From positions 6,093,001 through 6,157,000 of the forward strand of contig NZ_BLPG01000001.1 of assembly GCF_011764445.1 (NCBI RefSeq): a stretch of 64,000 nt of DNA. The letters run 5' to 3'. A model generated the notes under the pieces. That model was not told the origin of the DNA, did no database searches, and saw nothing but the letters and a program-made list of their open reading frames with translations. Every line of letters starts with the position of its first letter. Position 1 is the stretch's first letter. This document shows, piece after piece, positions 1 through 8,588 of the stretch. The translations under genes and the position numbers were made by a program. This DNA comes from Phytohabitans rumicis. GTDB taxonomy: Bacteria; Actinomycetota; Actinomycetes; Mycobacteriales; Micromonosporaceae.

Positions 1-657
1 CGTCTGAGACAGGTAGGGAACTCTCAGAGCTGTAACGTCAGTGGGTGTCGCCCACCGAATATCTCCGTTCCAATAGCCATCAATCGAGGTCTTGGGCGTT
101 GCGCCGCCCCCAATCTCGGCAACATCCTCGAAGGCTACTGTGCCGGCGACCACGCTAGAGGTAGCTTGTGCGAACTCTGCTTCCGTCAATGAAACGGCGA
201 GTTTGCCTGCTCGATCATTGGTAACGACCTTGTCATCGAGCGCCCGAAGGATCTCCGCAATCGCCCGTTGCGTTCGTAGGTCAGGAATGCGCACCTCAAT
301 GCCGGCGATATAGTTGCGGTTTAGCATCGGCTGAACGCTTCCTGAATCAAATCCAGTCAGATCCAGGGTCTCAAAGAGGTGATACAAAAACTGCGGATCG
401 TTGCCCTTAAAATCTGCTACGTAAAGGGTAGTGTTCAGTGGCCAGTAATCCGTATCGCTCCAGGTGGGCTTGCCAAGGTTCGTTGCCCGCCCAACCACGA
501 ACCCGGGCCCCTTTATTGGGCCTTCGTTGTGCCAACCTGCGGTAGAGCCGGCGGACAGAACCGGATATGGACCGTGTTGACGAAGGTGGGTAGGGAGGTC
601 GAAACCACGTCGAAGCTCCAATATGTCGACAAGCCTCTTGGACTGCCAGCTAGTCAT
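1..657 (-). CDS. hsdS: Type I restriction specificity subunit HsdS, partial (cut by window edge)
   Basis: The DNA-recognition subunit of a type I restriction-modification enzyme; it binds the target sequence and assembles with two HsdM and, for cleavage, HsdR. Reading the minus strand from ATG at 657 gives an open frame of 219 codons that runs off the left end. It starts MTSWQSKRLVDILELRRGFD, continues through a first target-recognition domain, then the conserved helix after QPMLNRNYIAGIEVRIPD (RTQRAIAEILRALDDKV), and enters a second recognition domain (FEDVAEIGGGATPKTS, WATPTDV). This is the standard half-repeat layout of HsdS. The ATG overlaps the hsdM stop by eight bases, so translation is probably coupled. 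Roughly the second half of the gene lies outside the window, as would any hsdR. The DNA is visibly AT-richer than the rest of the window, which fits acquisition by transfer. Confidence 0.93.
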   Translation of the reverse strand, partial: MTSWQSKRLVDILELRRGFDLPTHLRQHGPYPVLSAGSTAGWHNEGPIKGPGFVVGRATNLGKPTWSDTDYWPLNTTLYVADFKGNDPQFLYHLFETLDLTGFDSGSVQPMLNRNYIAGIEVRIPDLRTQRAIAEILRALDDKVVTNDRAGKLAVSLTEAEFAQATSSVVAGTVAFEDVAEIGGGATPKTSIDGYWNGDIRWATPTDVTALRVPYLSQT

Positions 658-2275
658 TGAGGTGCTCCAGATTCTCGCGGACGACCTTTTCCAAACGAGC
701 GGACTCGTCGAACGCCTCCAAGAGTTCTTTCGATAGCCGGGCAATCTTTTCGTCGAGTGGTTCGCCGTCGTCCTCCGCTTGGACCACGCCGACGTAGCGG
801 CCCGGGGTCAGTGCGTAGTCGGCGTCCTTGATCTCGGCCACGGTGGCGGACTTGCAGAAGCCAGGGATGTCCTGGTAGTTCAGGCGCTTGCGGGCGGCGG
901 AGTCAGTTCCGCGCCAGGCGTGGTAGGCGTCGGCGACCTTAGCGATGTCCCTCGGATGCAACGCCCGCTCTGCCCGGTCGACCATGTAACCCAGTCCGCG
1001 GGCGTCGATGAACAGCACCTGACCGCGCCTATCCACCCCACCGTTCTTGCCCGCGCTCTTGTCCTTGGAGAAGAACCACAGGCAGACCGGGATGCCGGTA
1101 CTTCGGAACAGTTGCGTTGGCAGCACCACCATGCAAGACACGAGGTCGGCCTCGATGATACGTGCCCGGATCTGGCCTTCGCCGTTGGAGTTGGACGACA
1201 TCGACCCGTTCGCCATTACCACGCCGGCGCTGCCGGCGGGCTTCAGCTTGGAGATAATGTGCTGGATCCAGGCGTAGTTGGCGTTGTTGGCCGGCGGGAC
1301 TCCGAACTGCCAGCGAGGGTCGTCCTCCCTGCGAGTCCAGTGCTTGATGTTGAAGGGCGGGTTGGCCATCACGTAGTCCATCTGGATGTCCGCATGCTGG
1401 TCCCGGGCGAACGTGTCGCCCCATCGCGCCCCGAGGCCGGAGTTGTCGATGCCGTGGATGGCGAGGTTCATCTTCGCCATACGCCAGGTCTCCTCGATGC
1501 TCTCCTGGCCGTAGATGGCGACGTCCTTTGGGTCGCCGTCGTGCTCGTAGATGAATTTCTCGGTCTGGACGAACATGCCACCCGATCCGCAGCATGGATC
1601 GTAGACGCGGCCGCGGGACGGCTCTAGGACCTCGACGATCACCTTGACAACGCTGGGTGGGGTGAAGAACTCGCCGCCGCGCTTGCCTTCGGCCCGGGCG
1701 AAGTTGCCGAGGAAGTACTCGTACACCTCGCCCATGAGGTCTCGGGCTCGGTGCTCGCCCTGCCGGCTGAACTTGGCGCTGTTGAACAGGTCGATCAGCT
1801 CGCCTAGGCGGCGCTGGTCGATGTTGTCCTTGTTGTACAGCCTGGGCAACGTGCCAACCAACGCTGAGTTGGCGCCCATGACGGCGCTCATCGCCTCGTC
1901 GATGAGCTGTCCGATCGTCTTGGCCGGCTCGTCGCCCGCCGCCGGCCTGCCCTTGGCATTTTCCGCCAAGAACGCCCAGCGCGCCGCAGGCGGGACGACG
2001 AACACCCCGTATCCCTGGTACTCCTCGGGGTCGTCGATTAGCTCCTCTACCTGACTGTCATCCATGCCCTCGGCGGTCAGCTCCGCACGGATATGCTCGC
2101 GGCGCTCGTCGTACGCGTCCGAGACGTACTTGAGGAAGACGAGACCTAGGATGACATCCTTGTACTGGCTGGCTGATAGGGACCCACGCAGGCGATCGGC
2201 GGCCTTCCAGAGGGTGTCCTTTAACTCCTTCATCGTCGATGGCGCCGACGGCTCCTGCCTCTTGCGCGGTGGCAT
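650..2275 (-). CDS. hsdM: Type I restriction-modification methyltransferase HsdM
   Basis: N6-adenine DNA methyltransferase subunit of a type I system; it transfers methyl from S-adenosylmethionine to the adenine chosen by HsdS and supplies the core of the restriction complex. The 541-residue protein has the N-terminal helical HsdM domain (about 15-160), then the N6-MTase fold with the cofactor motif DPCCGSGG at 226-233 and the catalytic NPPF at 305-308. Length and order match ordinary HsdM proteins, so it should be active. The start ATG at 2275 follows an AGGAAGGA ribosome site and lies 14 bases after the upstream gene, and the 3' end overlaps hsdS, so all three genes form one leftward operon. 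Confidence 0.95.
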   Translation of the reverse strand: MPPRKRQEPSAPSTMKELKDTLWKAADRLRGSLSASQYKDVILGLVFLKYVSDAYDERREHIRAELTAEGMDDSQVEELIDDPEEYQGYGVFVVPPAARWAFLAENAKGRPAAGDEPAKTIGQLIDEAMSAVMGANSALVGTLPRLYNKDNIDQRRLGELIDLFNSAKFSRQGEHRARDLMGEVYEYFLGNFARAEGKRGGEFFTPPSVVKVIVEVLEPSRGRVYDPCCGSGGMFVQTEKFIYEHDGDPKDVAIYGQESIEETWRMAKMNLAIHGIDNSGLGARWGDTFARDQHADIQMDYVMANPPFNIKHWTRREDDPRWQFGVPPANNANYAWIQHIISKLKPAGSAGVVMANGSMSSNSNGEGQIRARIIEADLVSCMVVLPTQLFRSTGIPVCLWFFSKDKSAGKNGGVDRRGQVLFIDARGLGYMVDRAERALHPRDIAKVADAYHAWRGTDSAARKRLNYQDIPGFCKSATVAEIKDADYALTPGRYVGVVQAEDDGEPLDEKIARLSKELLEAFDESARLEKVVRENLEHLND

Positions 2276-2289
2276 CTCTATCGTCCTTC

Positions 2290-4170
2290 CTAGACCTTGC
2301 TTCGGGGCACAACACTTACCGCGCCGGCGGCCACGCCGTCGATCAGGGCGGTGATGAGATCATGCAGGGCGGCCTGCCGCTCGCGCAGCGCCGCGCCGTA
2401 GGTGGACGCGTCGGCCAGCGCTGCTTCGAGGGCCTCGGCAGCGTCAGAGTCAAGGCGGGGGACGCTCCACGTCCGCCACTCGCTGGTCGACGCTTGATGG
2501 TTGATGATGGCAGCCATGGTGTGCGGGCCGACACCGGCTCCTGATCTCAACCGCAAAATCCGAGATGGAGATGCCACCAGGGCGCCGCCGCGTTCGTCAA
2601 CGCGGGCGTGCGGGCTCGCGCTTCCGACGAAAATGACATCACCGGGCTCCGTGCGGCTGGCCCGTGGGTAGAGGCGCGGGGCGTCGAACGGGTCCAGTGC
2701 TACGTCGTCCATGGCGCCATCCGCGCTAAGGACAGGAACCGAGCCGTCGGCTACGCCGTCCTTGGAGTCGATTCGGCTGCCCCGAAGGACGTCCAATTGG
2801 CCGGCGTCGCGCAACTCGCCCAGCGACCTTTGCCGGAGCACCATCGTTCCAGGGGCCGCCGTCACCAGGACGTCCAACGGGGGCTGTGGTTCCGCGGTGA
2901 CCAACGCCGCGGCTTGCACTCGGTCCAAGTGATCGTCGGACGACGCTTTGAGGCGGGGTGCCCGTACCCCCTGCGGCACGATTGGTGAGCCGGTCAGGAT
3001 ATTGGCCAGGTCGGCGACGCGGAGATAGCGAAACGCGCGGCGGCCGTCTCCGGTTAGCGCCCCGGAGATGTCGGCGGCGACATCCTCTACGGCCACGTCA
3101 GCAGGCGGGAACGCCCCGAGGTCCGCCACCATTGGCCGGTCCGTAGTCCGGTCGCCCGTGCAGACCCAAATGCCAAGTGCCTGGCGATGCGCCTCCCGCC
3201 ACATCCCGCGCGGCAGGCGCATCGCGGCGACGAGTCGCCCTGGCCGGAGCATCTTCGCCCTGAACCGCTCGTCATCGCCACGCAGCGGCTCACACAGCGC
3301 GCTCGCCGGTCCGATCACGACTCCAACCTCGCCTTTGCCCAAGCCGAGTAGCAGATCATCGATCTTGTCGAGGGCCGCGTCGTGCTCTTGGCCCAAGACG
3401 GACAGTACGTGCACCAGCGGCGGGGCCGCGTTGTCCGAAACATCGAGGCCGTGAATCGCTGCCCGACGGCGCACCGCGCGTTCGGCCGATCCGTTGCCGA
3501 CGACAACCAGTTCGCGCGCCTCGGAGGCTATAGCCACCGGGAGACTCGGCGGACTACCGGTGAAGACGATCGGCACTCCGTCCGGATCGAGGTACATGGT
3601 GCTGGCTCGGACGACGGCGTTGACCAGGGTCGTTGCCTCCGCCGTAAGTTCTCGGCGGCCGAGGGCTCGACCAGCCGGGCCGCCCTCCAGGCGGGCCAGT
3701 GCCTCGGGAAGCCCGCGAGACGCCTCAATCAGGTCGTCGATGTACTGCGGGACATCGTGGTCAACGCGTAACTGCCTGACCTCGCTCAGAAGGAAGCTGT
3801 CGCCGCGGTCGCTGCGCTCCGCTAAGCTCTCCCGCTCGCCAGCGCTCAGGTCCGCGAGGTCGCTGTCGCCGTACGCGTACAGGCAAAGCAGTGTCACGAG
3901 GTCCTCCAGCGACATGCCCACCGGGACGCTCAACGCCGGCGCGTCGAGATGATGCTGGGCGTTGTTGCCCCGGCCGGTACGCGCGAGCCAGTCGACAATC
4001 TCGTCACGCCGGAAGCGCTCCACGGAGTCGGCCGTGGGCACGGCATCAGGGAACGGCATACGCTGCCCGCGGACCAACGGCCGCCGCCGCCACATGCTCA
4101 CGACGGCGCGCTGTACGCCCGCAAGGCCAGCGATGTCCCGAAGTGTGAGGGTCGGTCCGACCTGGGTCAT
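2290..4170 (-). CDS. HTH protein with degenerate N6-methyltransferase-like and HsdS-like regions, first gene of the hsd operon
   Basis: Role not established. The 626-residue protein opens with a helix-turn-helix (about 8-30, LRDIAGLAGVQRAVVSMWRR), then a helical region and a body resembling the actinobacterial HTH-N6-MTase proteins that accompany defence loci (LVNAVVRASTMYLD, GVVIGPASALCEPLRG). I cannot find a DPACGSGG-type cofactor motif or an NPPY/NPPF catalytic motif, so methylation activity looks lost. The C-terminal part (VIFVGSASPHARVDERGG, IINHQASTSEWRTWSVPRLD, then a long helix to about 610) resembles the end of an HsdS recognition domain and its conserved helix. I chose ATG 4170 because GGAAGGGAGG precedes it at good spacing; a TTG 51 bases upstream is weaker. 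Possible jobs are operon regulation or a structural partner for HsdM/HsdS. The homology is recognised by eye only. Confidence 0.75.
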   Translation of the reverse strand: MTQVGPTLTLRDIAGLAGVQRAVVSMWRRRPLVRGQRMPFPDAVPTADSVERFRRDEIVDWLARTGRGNNAQHHLDAPALSVPVGMSLEDLVTLLCLYAYGDSDLADLSAGERESLAERSDRGDSFLLSEVRQLRVDHDVPQYIDDLIEASRGLPEALARLEGGPAGRALGRRELTAEATTLVNAVVRASTMYLDPDGVPIVFTGSPPSLPVAIASEARELVVVGNGSAERAVRRRAAIHGLDVSDNAAPPLVHVLSVLGQEHDAALDKIDDLLLGLGKGEVGVVIGPASALCEPLRGDDERFRAKMLRPGRLVAAMRLPRGMWREAHRQALGIWVCTGDRTTDRPMVADLGAFPPADVAVEDVAADISGALTGDGRRAFRYLRVADLANILTGSPIVPQGVRAPRLKASSDDHLDRVQAAALVTAEPQPPLDVLVTAAPGTMVLRQRSLGELRDAGQLDVLRGSRIDSKDGVADGSVPVLSADGAMDDVALDPFDAPRLYPRASRTEPGDVIFVGSASPHARVDERGGALVASPSRILRLRSGAGVGPHTMAAIINHQASTSEWRTWSVPRLDSDAAEALEAALADASTYGAALRERQAALHDLITALIDGVAAGAVSVVPRSKV

Positions 4171-4471
4171 GCTGCCCTCCCTTCCGCCGGCGGACTCTTC
4201 AGAACGGTAAACCCGCCCCAAGTCTCTCAGTCACTCGATGAACTGATAAGAGGGCTTATCGGTAATTCCTCTTCGCCGTGGGTCCGACGCGTGCTGTTGT
4301 AGAACCGCCCAGCAGGTCGATACCACGCAACCGGGGGCAAGAGCACGTGCACAGCGACCACCGGCGAGCGAACCGCGCCGCGAACGCGGCACCGCCTCGC
4401 CAACTACCGAACCGCTCAGCCTGGGTCCGTCACGACGACGGACCAGGGGGTCACCCGCGAGAGGCAAATCC
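4171..4471. promoter_or_regulatory. Divergent promoter region between the hsd operon and the TIGR04141 gene, with an inverted repeat
   Basis: This 301-base spacer separates two divergently transcribed defence-type genes and holds no convincing gene. At 4245-4260 it has GATAAG-AGGG-CTTATC, a six-base inverted repeat with a four-base spacer, about 75 bases upstream of the ATG at 4170. It could be the operator of the helix-turn-helix protein encoded by the first hsd gene, as in autoregulated restriction systems; that is inference. I did not find a confident -35/-10 pair. Confidence 0.4.
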
Positions 4472-6205
4472 ATGAATGTGACCGCGACTAACGCGACACC
4501 GGACCGACCCAATGTACGTAGGAACCGCGTCCCTCGTCGGCGGCATGCGGCGAGAGCGTCGCGTCCTCCGTCCACGTACCGCACCACGCTCTACCGGATG
4601 GACGATGGGGCGCCAGGCATCACCGACCTCCGTACCTACCTGAACCAGCGGTACCTGCGGCAGCACCATTTCTCGGTCAATCCGACGGAGGTCGCCGGGG
4701 CGCCAGCCCTGCTCGTTCTCGGTGATGTGCCTCAGCCTGCGGCCGATTGGTGTCCCGTCATCGCAGGGCTGACCGGAGACACCGTGACCGTTGGGTACAG
4801 CAGCGCCGGCTGCGCGTTGCTCGTCATGGTCGATGGCGCGGTGTACGCCCTGACCTACGGCACCCTCGGCCGATTCATGATCAACCTGGACCGTGTTGAC
4901 CCTGGATTCGGCATCAGGTTCGCGACCCGAGCGATCGAACCGGATCGGATCAAGCGGGTAACCCGTCGAGTCCTCGCCTCCACCGGGCGGGTCGACCGAA
5001 ACCTGGTGCCTGGCGGCCAGCACATCCGCCGCTACGGCATCGAGGGGTGGGGAGAGATCGTCGGCCAGCTCTGCGGAAGGCTCAACAATGAGCAGCTCAC
5101 CGTCACGCGCGGCACCTCCCGGGCCGTGTCAGTCGCCGCGGCGGACTCCTTGCAGATCGCAGTCAGCACTGACCCGGCCGGACTGCTCGACGACCTGCGA
5201 GAGATCAGCCGTGTCTGCGCGCTCGACACGCCCGCACCGGAACTGGACTTCATCGCCCAGGTCCGGCCGTTGCGAACGGGCGAGCGCACTGACGAATTGG
5301 ACGAGCGCCTCGACGAGCTACTGGGCGAGGAGGCCACAGACAACCTCGGGCTCGCGGTGCCGATCTCTCTGGTCGAGTACGAATCCACCGCGCAGTCGTA
5401 CATGATCAAGGTGCCGTATCGCCGGATGTACCGCCCGGAACTCGATCTCGACACGGTTCTGGAGTGTGCGCTGAGCCGACCACCAGGTCGGCGGCTGGAG
5501 GCGTTGAAGCTGGGAACCATCGGCATGTGCGCCGATCCCGACGGCCGCGAATTGCTCAGCCCGCCCGTGGCGGCGCACAAGTGGATCACGGCAGAGATTG
5601 GGCTCGGCTCAGCCCGGATGATCTACCACGAGGGACGCTGGTATGAGATTGGCGAGCGTCACCTCGATCTTCTGCGGACGGAGATTGAGAAGATCCTTGC
5701 AGGGCCGTCGACTGTCGCACTACCGCCGTGGACCAGCGACCTCGCTGATGAGGACGCTTACAACCGGTGGGCTGGTCGGCCCGCGAGCGGGTACGTGCTG
5801 CTCGACAAGCGGTTCCTCAAGACTCGCCAACACAACCGTGGCCCCGGAATCGAAGCCTGTGACCTGCTCGGACCGGACAACGAACTGATTCACGTCAAGC
5901 GTGGCAGCCGGTCGGCTCCGCTAAGTCATCTGTTCATGCAAGGCGAAGTGGCCGTAGACGCGCTGCTGCACGAGCCCGATGCACGCGAGCGGCTGGTCGC
6001 GATGGTGCGCGCCCGCGAGCCGAAGGCCATGATCGACGTGACGTTCAAGCCGCGCAAGGTCGTCTACGCGATCGCGCTCGACCCGGGAAAGACCCTGAAC
6101 GCCGACACGCTCTTCACGTTCTCGCAAGTCGCCCTGTACCGAGCTGCTCGACGGCTGCGAGGCGACGGTATCGATGTCGAAGTCGTCGGAATCCCGACTC
6201 GCTGA
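4472..6205 (+). CDS. TIGR04141 / DUF6119-family sporadically distributed protein
   Basis: A 577-residue protein of the family catalogued as sporadically distributed (TIGR04141), often found in genomic islands with restriction or other defence genes; its molecular function is unknown to me. Recognisable blocks are TTLYRM near residue 40, VYALTYGTLGRFMI (about 125-140), WYEIGERHLDLL (about 390) and the C-terminal region with GYVLLDKRFLKT, IEACDLL, LIHVKRG and LSHLFMQG, which is the best-kept part of the family. No membrane segment or signal peptide is seen. The start ATG at 4472 follows GAGAGG; a later in-frame start near the TTLYRM block is possible because the first 35 residues are basic and family-atypical. 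It is followed by a strong terminator hairpin and then the 225-residue unknown gene. Confidence 0.8.
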   Translation: MNVTATNATPDRPNVRRNRVPRRRHAARASRPPSTYRTTLYRMDDGAPGITDLRTYLNQRYLRQHHFSVNPTEVAGAPALLVLGDVPQPAADWCPVIAGLTGDTVTVGYSSAGCALLVMVDGAVYALTYGTLGRFMINLDRVDPGFGIRFATRAIEPDRIKRVTRRVLASTGRVDRNLVPGGQHIRRYGIEGWGEIVGQLCGRLNNEQLTVTRGTSRAVSVAAADSLQIAVSTDPAGLLDDLREISRVCALDTPAPELDFIAQVRPLRTGERTDELDERLDELLGEEATDNLGLAVPISLVEYESTAQSYMIKVPYRRMYRPELDLDTVLECALSRPPGRRLEALKLGTIGMCADPDGRELLSPPVAAHKWITAEIGLGSARMIYHEGRWYEIGERHLDLLRTEIEKILAGPSTVALPPWTSDLADEDAYNRWAGRPASGYVLLDKRFLKTRQHNRGPGIEACDLLGPDNELIHVKRGSRSAPLSHLFMQGEVAVDALLHEPDARERLVAMVRAREPKAMIDVTFKPRKVVYAIALDPGKTLNADTLFTFSQVALYRAARRLRGDGIDVEVVGIPTR

Positions 6206-6213
6206 CTAATCGC

Positions 6214-6241
6214 GACTGGGCCGGCATAGGCCGGCCCAGTC
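6214..6241 (+). terminator. Rho-independent-type hairpin after the TIGR04141 gene
   Basis: GACTGGGCCGGC, loop ATAG, GCCGGCCCAGTC: a perfect 12-base stem starting eight bases after the stop codon. As is common in high-GC actinomycetes there is no clear U-tract. It separates the TIGR04141 gene from the next gene by only 77 bases, so the two may be partly uncoupled. Confidence 0.7.
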
Positions 6242-6282
6242 ACCTATTGTGCATGGGTCGACACAACAGTGGGGAGGCGACG

Positions 6283-6960
6283 ATGGTGGACGTCACGGCT
6301 GAGGAAGCGGACCACGACGAGGAGCGCGCGCAGCTCATCGAGGCCATACAAGACAACCTCAACGGCGTGTACGGCCAGATCGCGGACCTAGGCTCCGAGG
6401 TGGACGACTACCTCGCCGAGTACCGCTACGACGAGGTCAAGCAGTCCATCGAGTCGTTGTCGGAGCTCATCGCGAGTAACAGCGTGGATGAAGTATCGGA
6501 GCTTGCTGACCTCTGTGCGGATGCTGGCGACGCGGGTCGAGCGGCCGAGGCACACCCGGTCACCGACAAGCTTCAGATCCCTCGATTGCTTGCCGGTGAT
6601 CTCCCGCCTGTCGCTGAGCCCACGGGGGATGAGGACTATGACGAGGTCGTCGACTCGCTGCGCAACCGAGAGGGTCGCTGTAACGATCACATCCGCAAGC
6701 TGTTCGGCTGCGCCGAGCGGTTGTGGGAGGGTGCAACCGACGCCGCGCGTTTGGGGCAGGCACGACAGGCCAACGATGCCGTGCGCCTGCTCAGGCAGCT
6801 CCCTGCCGAGTTGTCCACCGCATATTCGCTGTGGGAACGATGCCTAGTCGACCTGTACAACGAGAACCCTGCCCACCTCGGCGAGATGGGTGACATGGTT
6901 CGCGGCTTCGAGGTGTGGCTGACCGGTCGGCAGAAGGACGGGTCCGGCGTCACGGACTAG
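6283..6960 (+). CDS. Hypothetical acidic helical protein downstream of the TIGR04141 gene
   Basis: I do not recognise this 225-residue protein. It is strongly acidic in its first third (EEADHDEERAQLIEAIQDN), appears mostly alpha-helical with coiled-coil-like stretches, and has no signal peptide, membrane segment or obvious catalytic motif. ATG 6283 is preceded by GGGGAGG at seven-base spacing; the in-frame TTG at 6247 has no such site. It is codirectional with the TIGR04141 gene 77 bases away, beyond a hairpin, and is the last gene before the integrative-element remnants. An accessory or immunity-type partner of the TIGR04141 protein is possible on position alone. Confidence 0.65.
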   Translation: MVDVTAEEADHDEERAQLIEAIQDNLNGVYGQIADLGSEVDDYLAEYRYDEVKQSIESLSELIASNSVDEVSELADLCADAGDAGRAAEAHPVTDKLQIPRLLAGDLPPVAEPTGDEDYDEVVDSLRNREGRCNDHIRKLFGCAERLWEGATDAARLGQARQANDAVRLLRQLPAELSTAYSLWERCLVDLYNENPAHLGEMGDMVRGFEVWLTGRQKDGSGVTD

Positions 6961-6993
6961 CTACCTAATCCGGAGACCCCGACGGGCACAGGC

Positions 6994-7137
6994 TCACGGT
7001 GGCGGGCCGTCCGCCAACCCCGGGGACGCGCGCCTGCGGCGTTCAACCGTCGCAGTGGACGCGAAGATGAGCATTCCTTCGACCGAGATATGCAGAACGC
7101 ACGGGGCCCCCAGACACTCGCCGAACCGAGGCGCGAC
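6994..7137 (-). pseudogene. Remnant of a DUF2637 (Spd-like) gene
   Basis: Translating this stretch gives about 47 codons, including FGECLGAPCVLHISVEGM and LIFASTATVE, ending in TGA. It aligns with FGERPEVAYVLPISVDGM and LIVASTAMVD of the intact DUF2637 protein at 7763-8446. There is no start codon or first transmembrane segment; the similarity begins directly after the TAG of the neighbouring small gene and in the same frame. This is a broken second copy, indicating duplication or recombination between related integrative elements. Confidence 0.75.
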
Positions 7138-7395
7138 CTACTCCGATCGAGAGTTGGTCGGCAACGAATCGCGGATGAGCACAGCAAGTTGGGCCCGTTG
7201 CTCCTCAGTGAGCGGCGGGAACGAATCAACTAGCATGCGCACATATTCGGCGTTCCGGTCCGGAGTCGACGGGGTGACCGTTACCCCGCACGTGCCGTCG
7301 GGGATGGTGCCGATGGCGGCGGGCGTCGCGCCCGCATCGGCAGCGGCCCTGTGGCGACGCCGGGGTGGTGAATCGGGATTCTGATTTATGACCAT
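7138..7395 (-). CDS. Small hypothetical protein of an integrative-element region
   Basis: An 85-residue protein beginning MVINQNPDSPPRRRHRAA. Its C-terminal half (AEYVRMLVDSFPPLTEEQRA, then QLAVLIRDSLP) is of a type I associate with small actinomycete proteins on mobile elements; no function is known to me. ATG 7395 has GGAG at five-base spacing. A longer reading to 7677 is possible, but the added residues look non-coding. The stop abuts the DUF2637 remnant in the same frame. Confidence 0.55.
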   Translation of the reverse strand: MVINQNPDSPPRRRHRAAADAGATPAAIGTIPDGTCGVTVTPSTPDRNAEYVRMLVDSFPPLTEEQRAQLAVLIRDSLPTNSRSE

Positions 7396-7762
7396 TGTTC
7401 TCCATAGTGAACAAGTCGGCCTACTGTCCTGGCGTTGCACCGGCCGCGCCGATGAATTCCGCCTACCCGGCGTCGCCCGGTTCTGCAACACGATGGCCGG
7501 TCGTCTTATACGTGAAGCCGGCAATGACGCCGTCTGGGCAACCCTCGGCCATCCACCTCCAGTCAGCTGCCCGTAGAACTCAACGACGCCAAATGCCGCA
7601 GCTATCCACGACAATGACAACGTTCCACAGGCTGACCGGGATACGCGACAGGAGCCGTGCCTGGACCTGACAGGCAACGGGCGGTGGCTCTGGTTGCCCC
7701 TGCAACCTTGCCGATCTTCAGCAGTCGATCGCTGCTGATGCCCGATCGGCCGTCCCGCCCGC

Positions 7763-8446
7763 CTACCCAGGCTCGGTCCGTGTGGACATCAAGAGCCTGC
7801 GGACATGCCGTTCGGTCACGCCGAGGTGCGTGGCGATGTCCGCAATGCTCGCGTCCGGATGGTCCGCCCGCATCCTCAGTACAGCCTCGGAGGTCCGCGC
7901 ACCGCGTTGGCGTCGACGTCTGGGTGCGCTCGATCGTCGAGGGCTGTCTGACGTCCGCGCCGTCGCGGCCCTCTCGCTCGGCGGAGCTTGATCGGGCATC
8001 GCCTCGGGGTTCAGAGGGGTAGCGACAATAGCGGCGTCAGCGGGCTCGTTGACATGGTCAGCGGGCGCTGCGGACGCCGGTCCTCGCCGGGCGCGGGAGA
8101 GCATCTCCACGACCAGGAGGATTGCGACGGCTGGCCAGGCGGCGACGATGCGGGCGCCGAAGGTGGGTTGAGCTGCGGCGATATTGGCCGCCACGCTCGC
8201 GCCGACCCCGGCGAAGAAGGCGAGCCGGGCGGACCAGCGGATCGGTCGCCCGGCGCGCTGGTCGTCCACCATTGCAGTGGAGGCGACTATGAGCATCCCG
8301 TCGACCGAGATCGGCAGGACGTACGCGACCTCCGGACGCTCACCGAACTTCAACGCGACGTGGACCATATGGCTCCAGGACGACCAAGCGGCGATCGCCG
8401 CCACGGCGACAGTGCTGACATTGCGGGCGATCCGGGTAGGGTTCAT
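7763..8446 (-). CDS. DUF2637 membrane protein with C-terminal helix-turn-helix (Spd-like, integrative element)
   Basis: 227 residues. The N-terminal half is a DUF2637 domain with about four hydrophobic segments (residues 8-30, 42-62, 73-95, 100-118) and the signature VLPISVDGMLIVAS. A proline/alanine/arginine-rich linker follows, then a helix-turn-helix near the C-terminus (ASIADIATHLGVTERHVRRL, about 198-220). Proteins of this shape are typical of actinomycete integrative and conjugative elements, where DUF2637/Spd proteins are linked to intra-mycelial spread of the plasmid form; the exact job is not established. ATG 8446 has GGAGG seven bases upstream. No replication initiator, TraB translocase or integrase is visible nearby, so the element is a fragment. 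Confidence 0.8.
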   Translation of the reverse strand: MNPTRIARNVSTVAVAAIAAWSSWSHMVHVALKFGERPEVAYVLPISVDGMLIVASTAMVDDQRAGRPIRWSARLAFFAGVGASVAANIAAAQPTFGARIVAAWPAVAILLVVEMLSRARRGPASAAPADHVNEPADAAIVATPLNPEAMPDQAPPSERAATARTSDSPRRSSAPRRRRQRGARTSEAVLRMRADHPDASIADIATHLGVTERHVRRLLMSTRTEPG

Positions 8447-8588
8447 CCGTCGGCCTCCAGGTGCCGACGGACAGTCCGGACATCGCCATACGGCGACGTT
8501 GGACGTCCAGCACCGACCAGGCGGACATGAGTATCGGTCGTTACCCGCCGAGTCCGCCGACAGACGACCACGTTGTGTTGAGGCGGCC

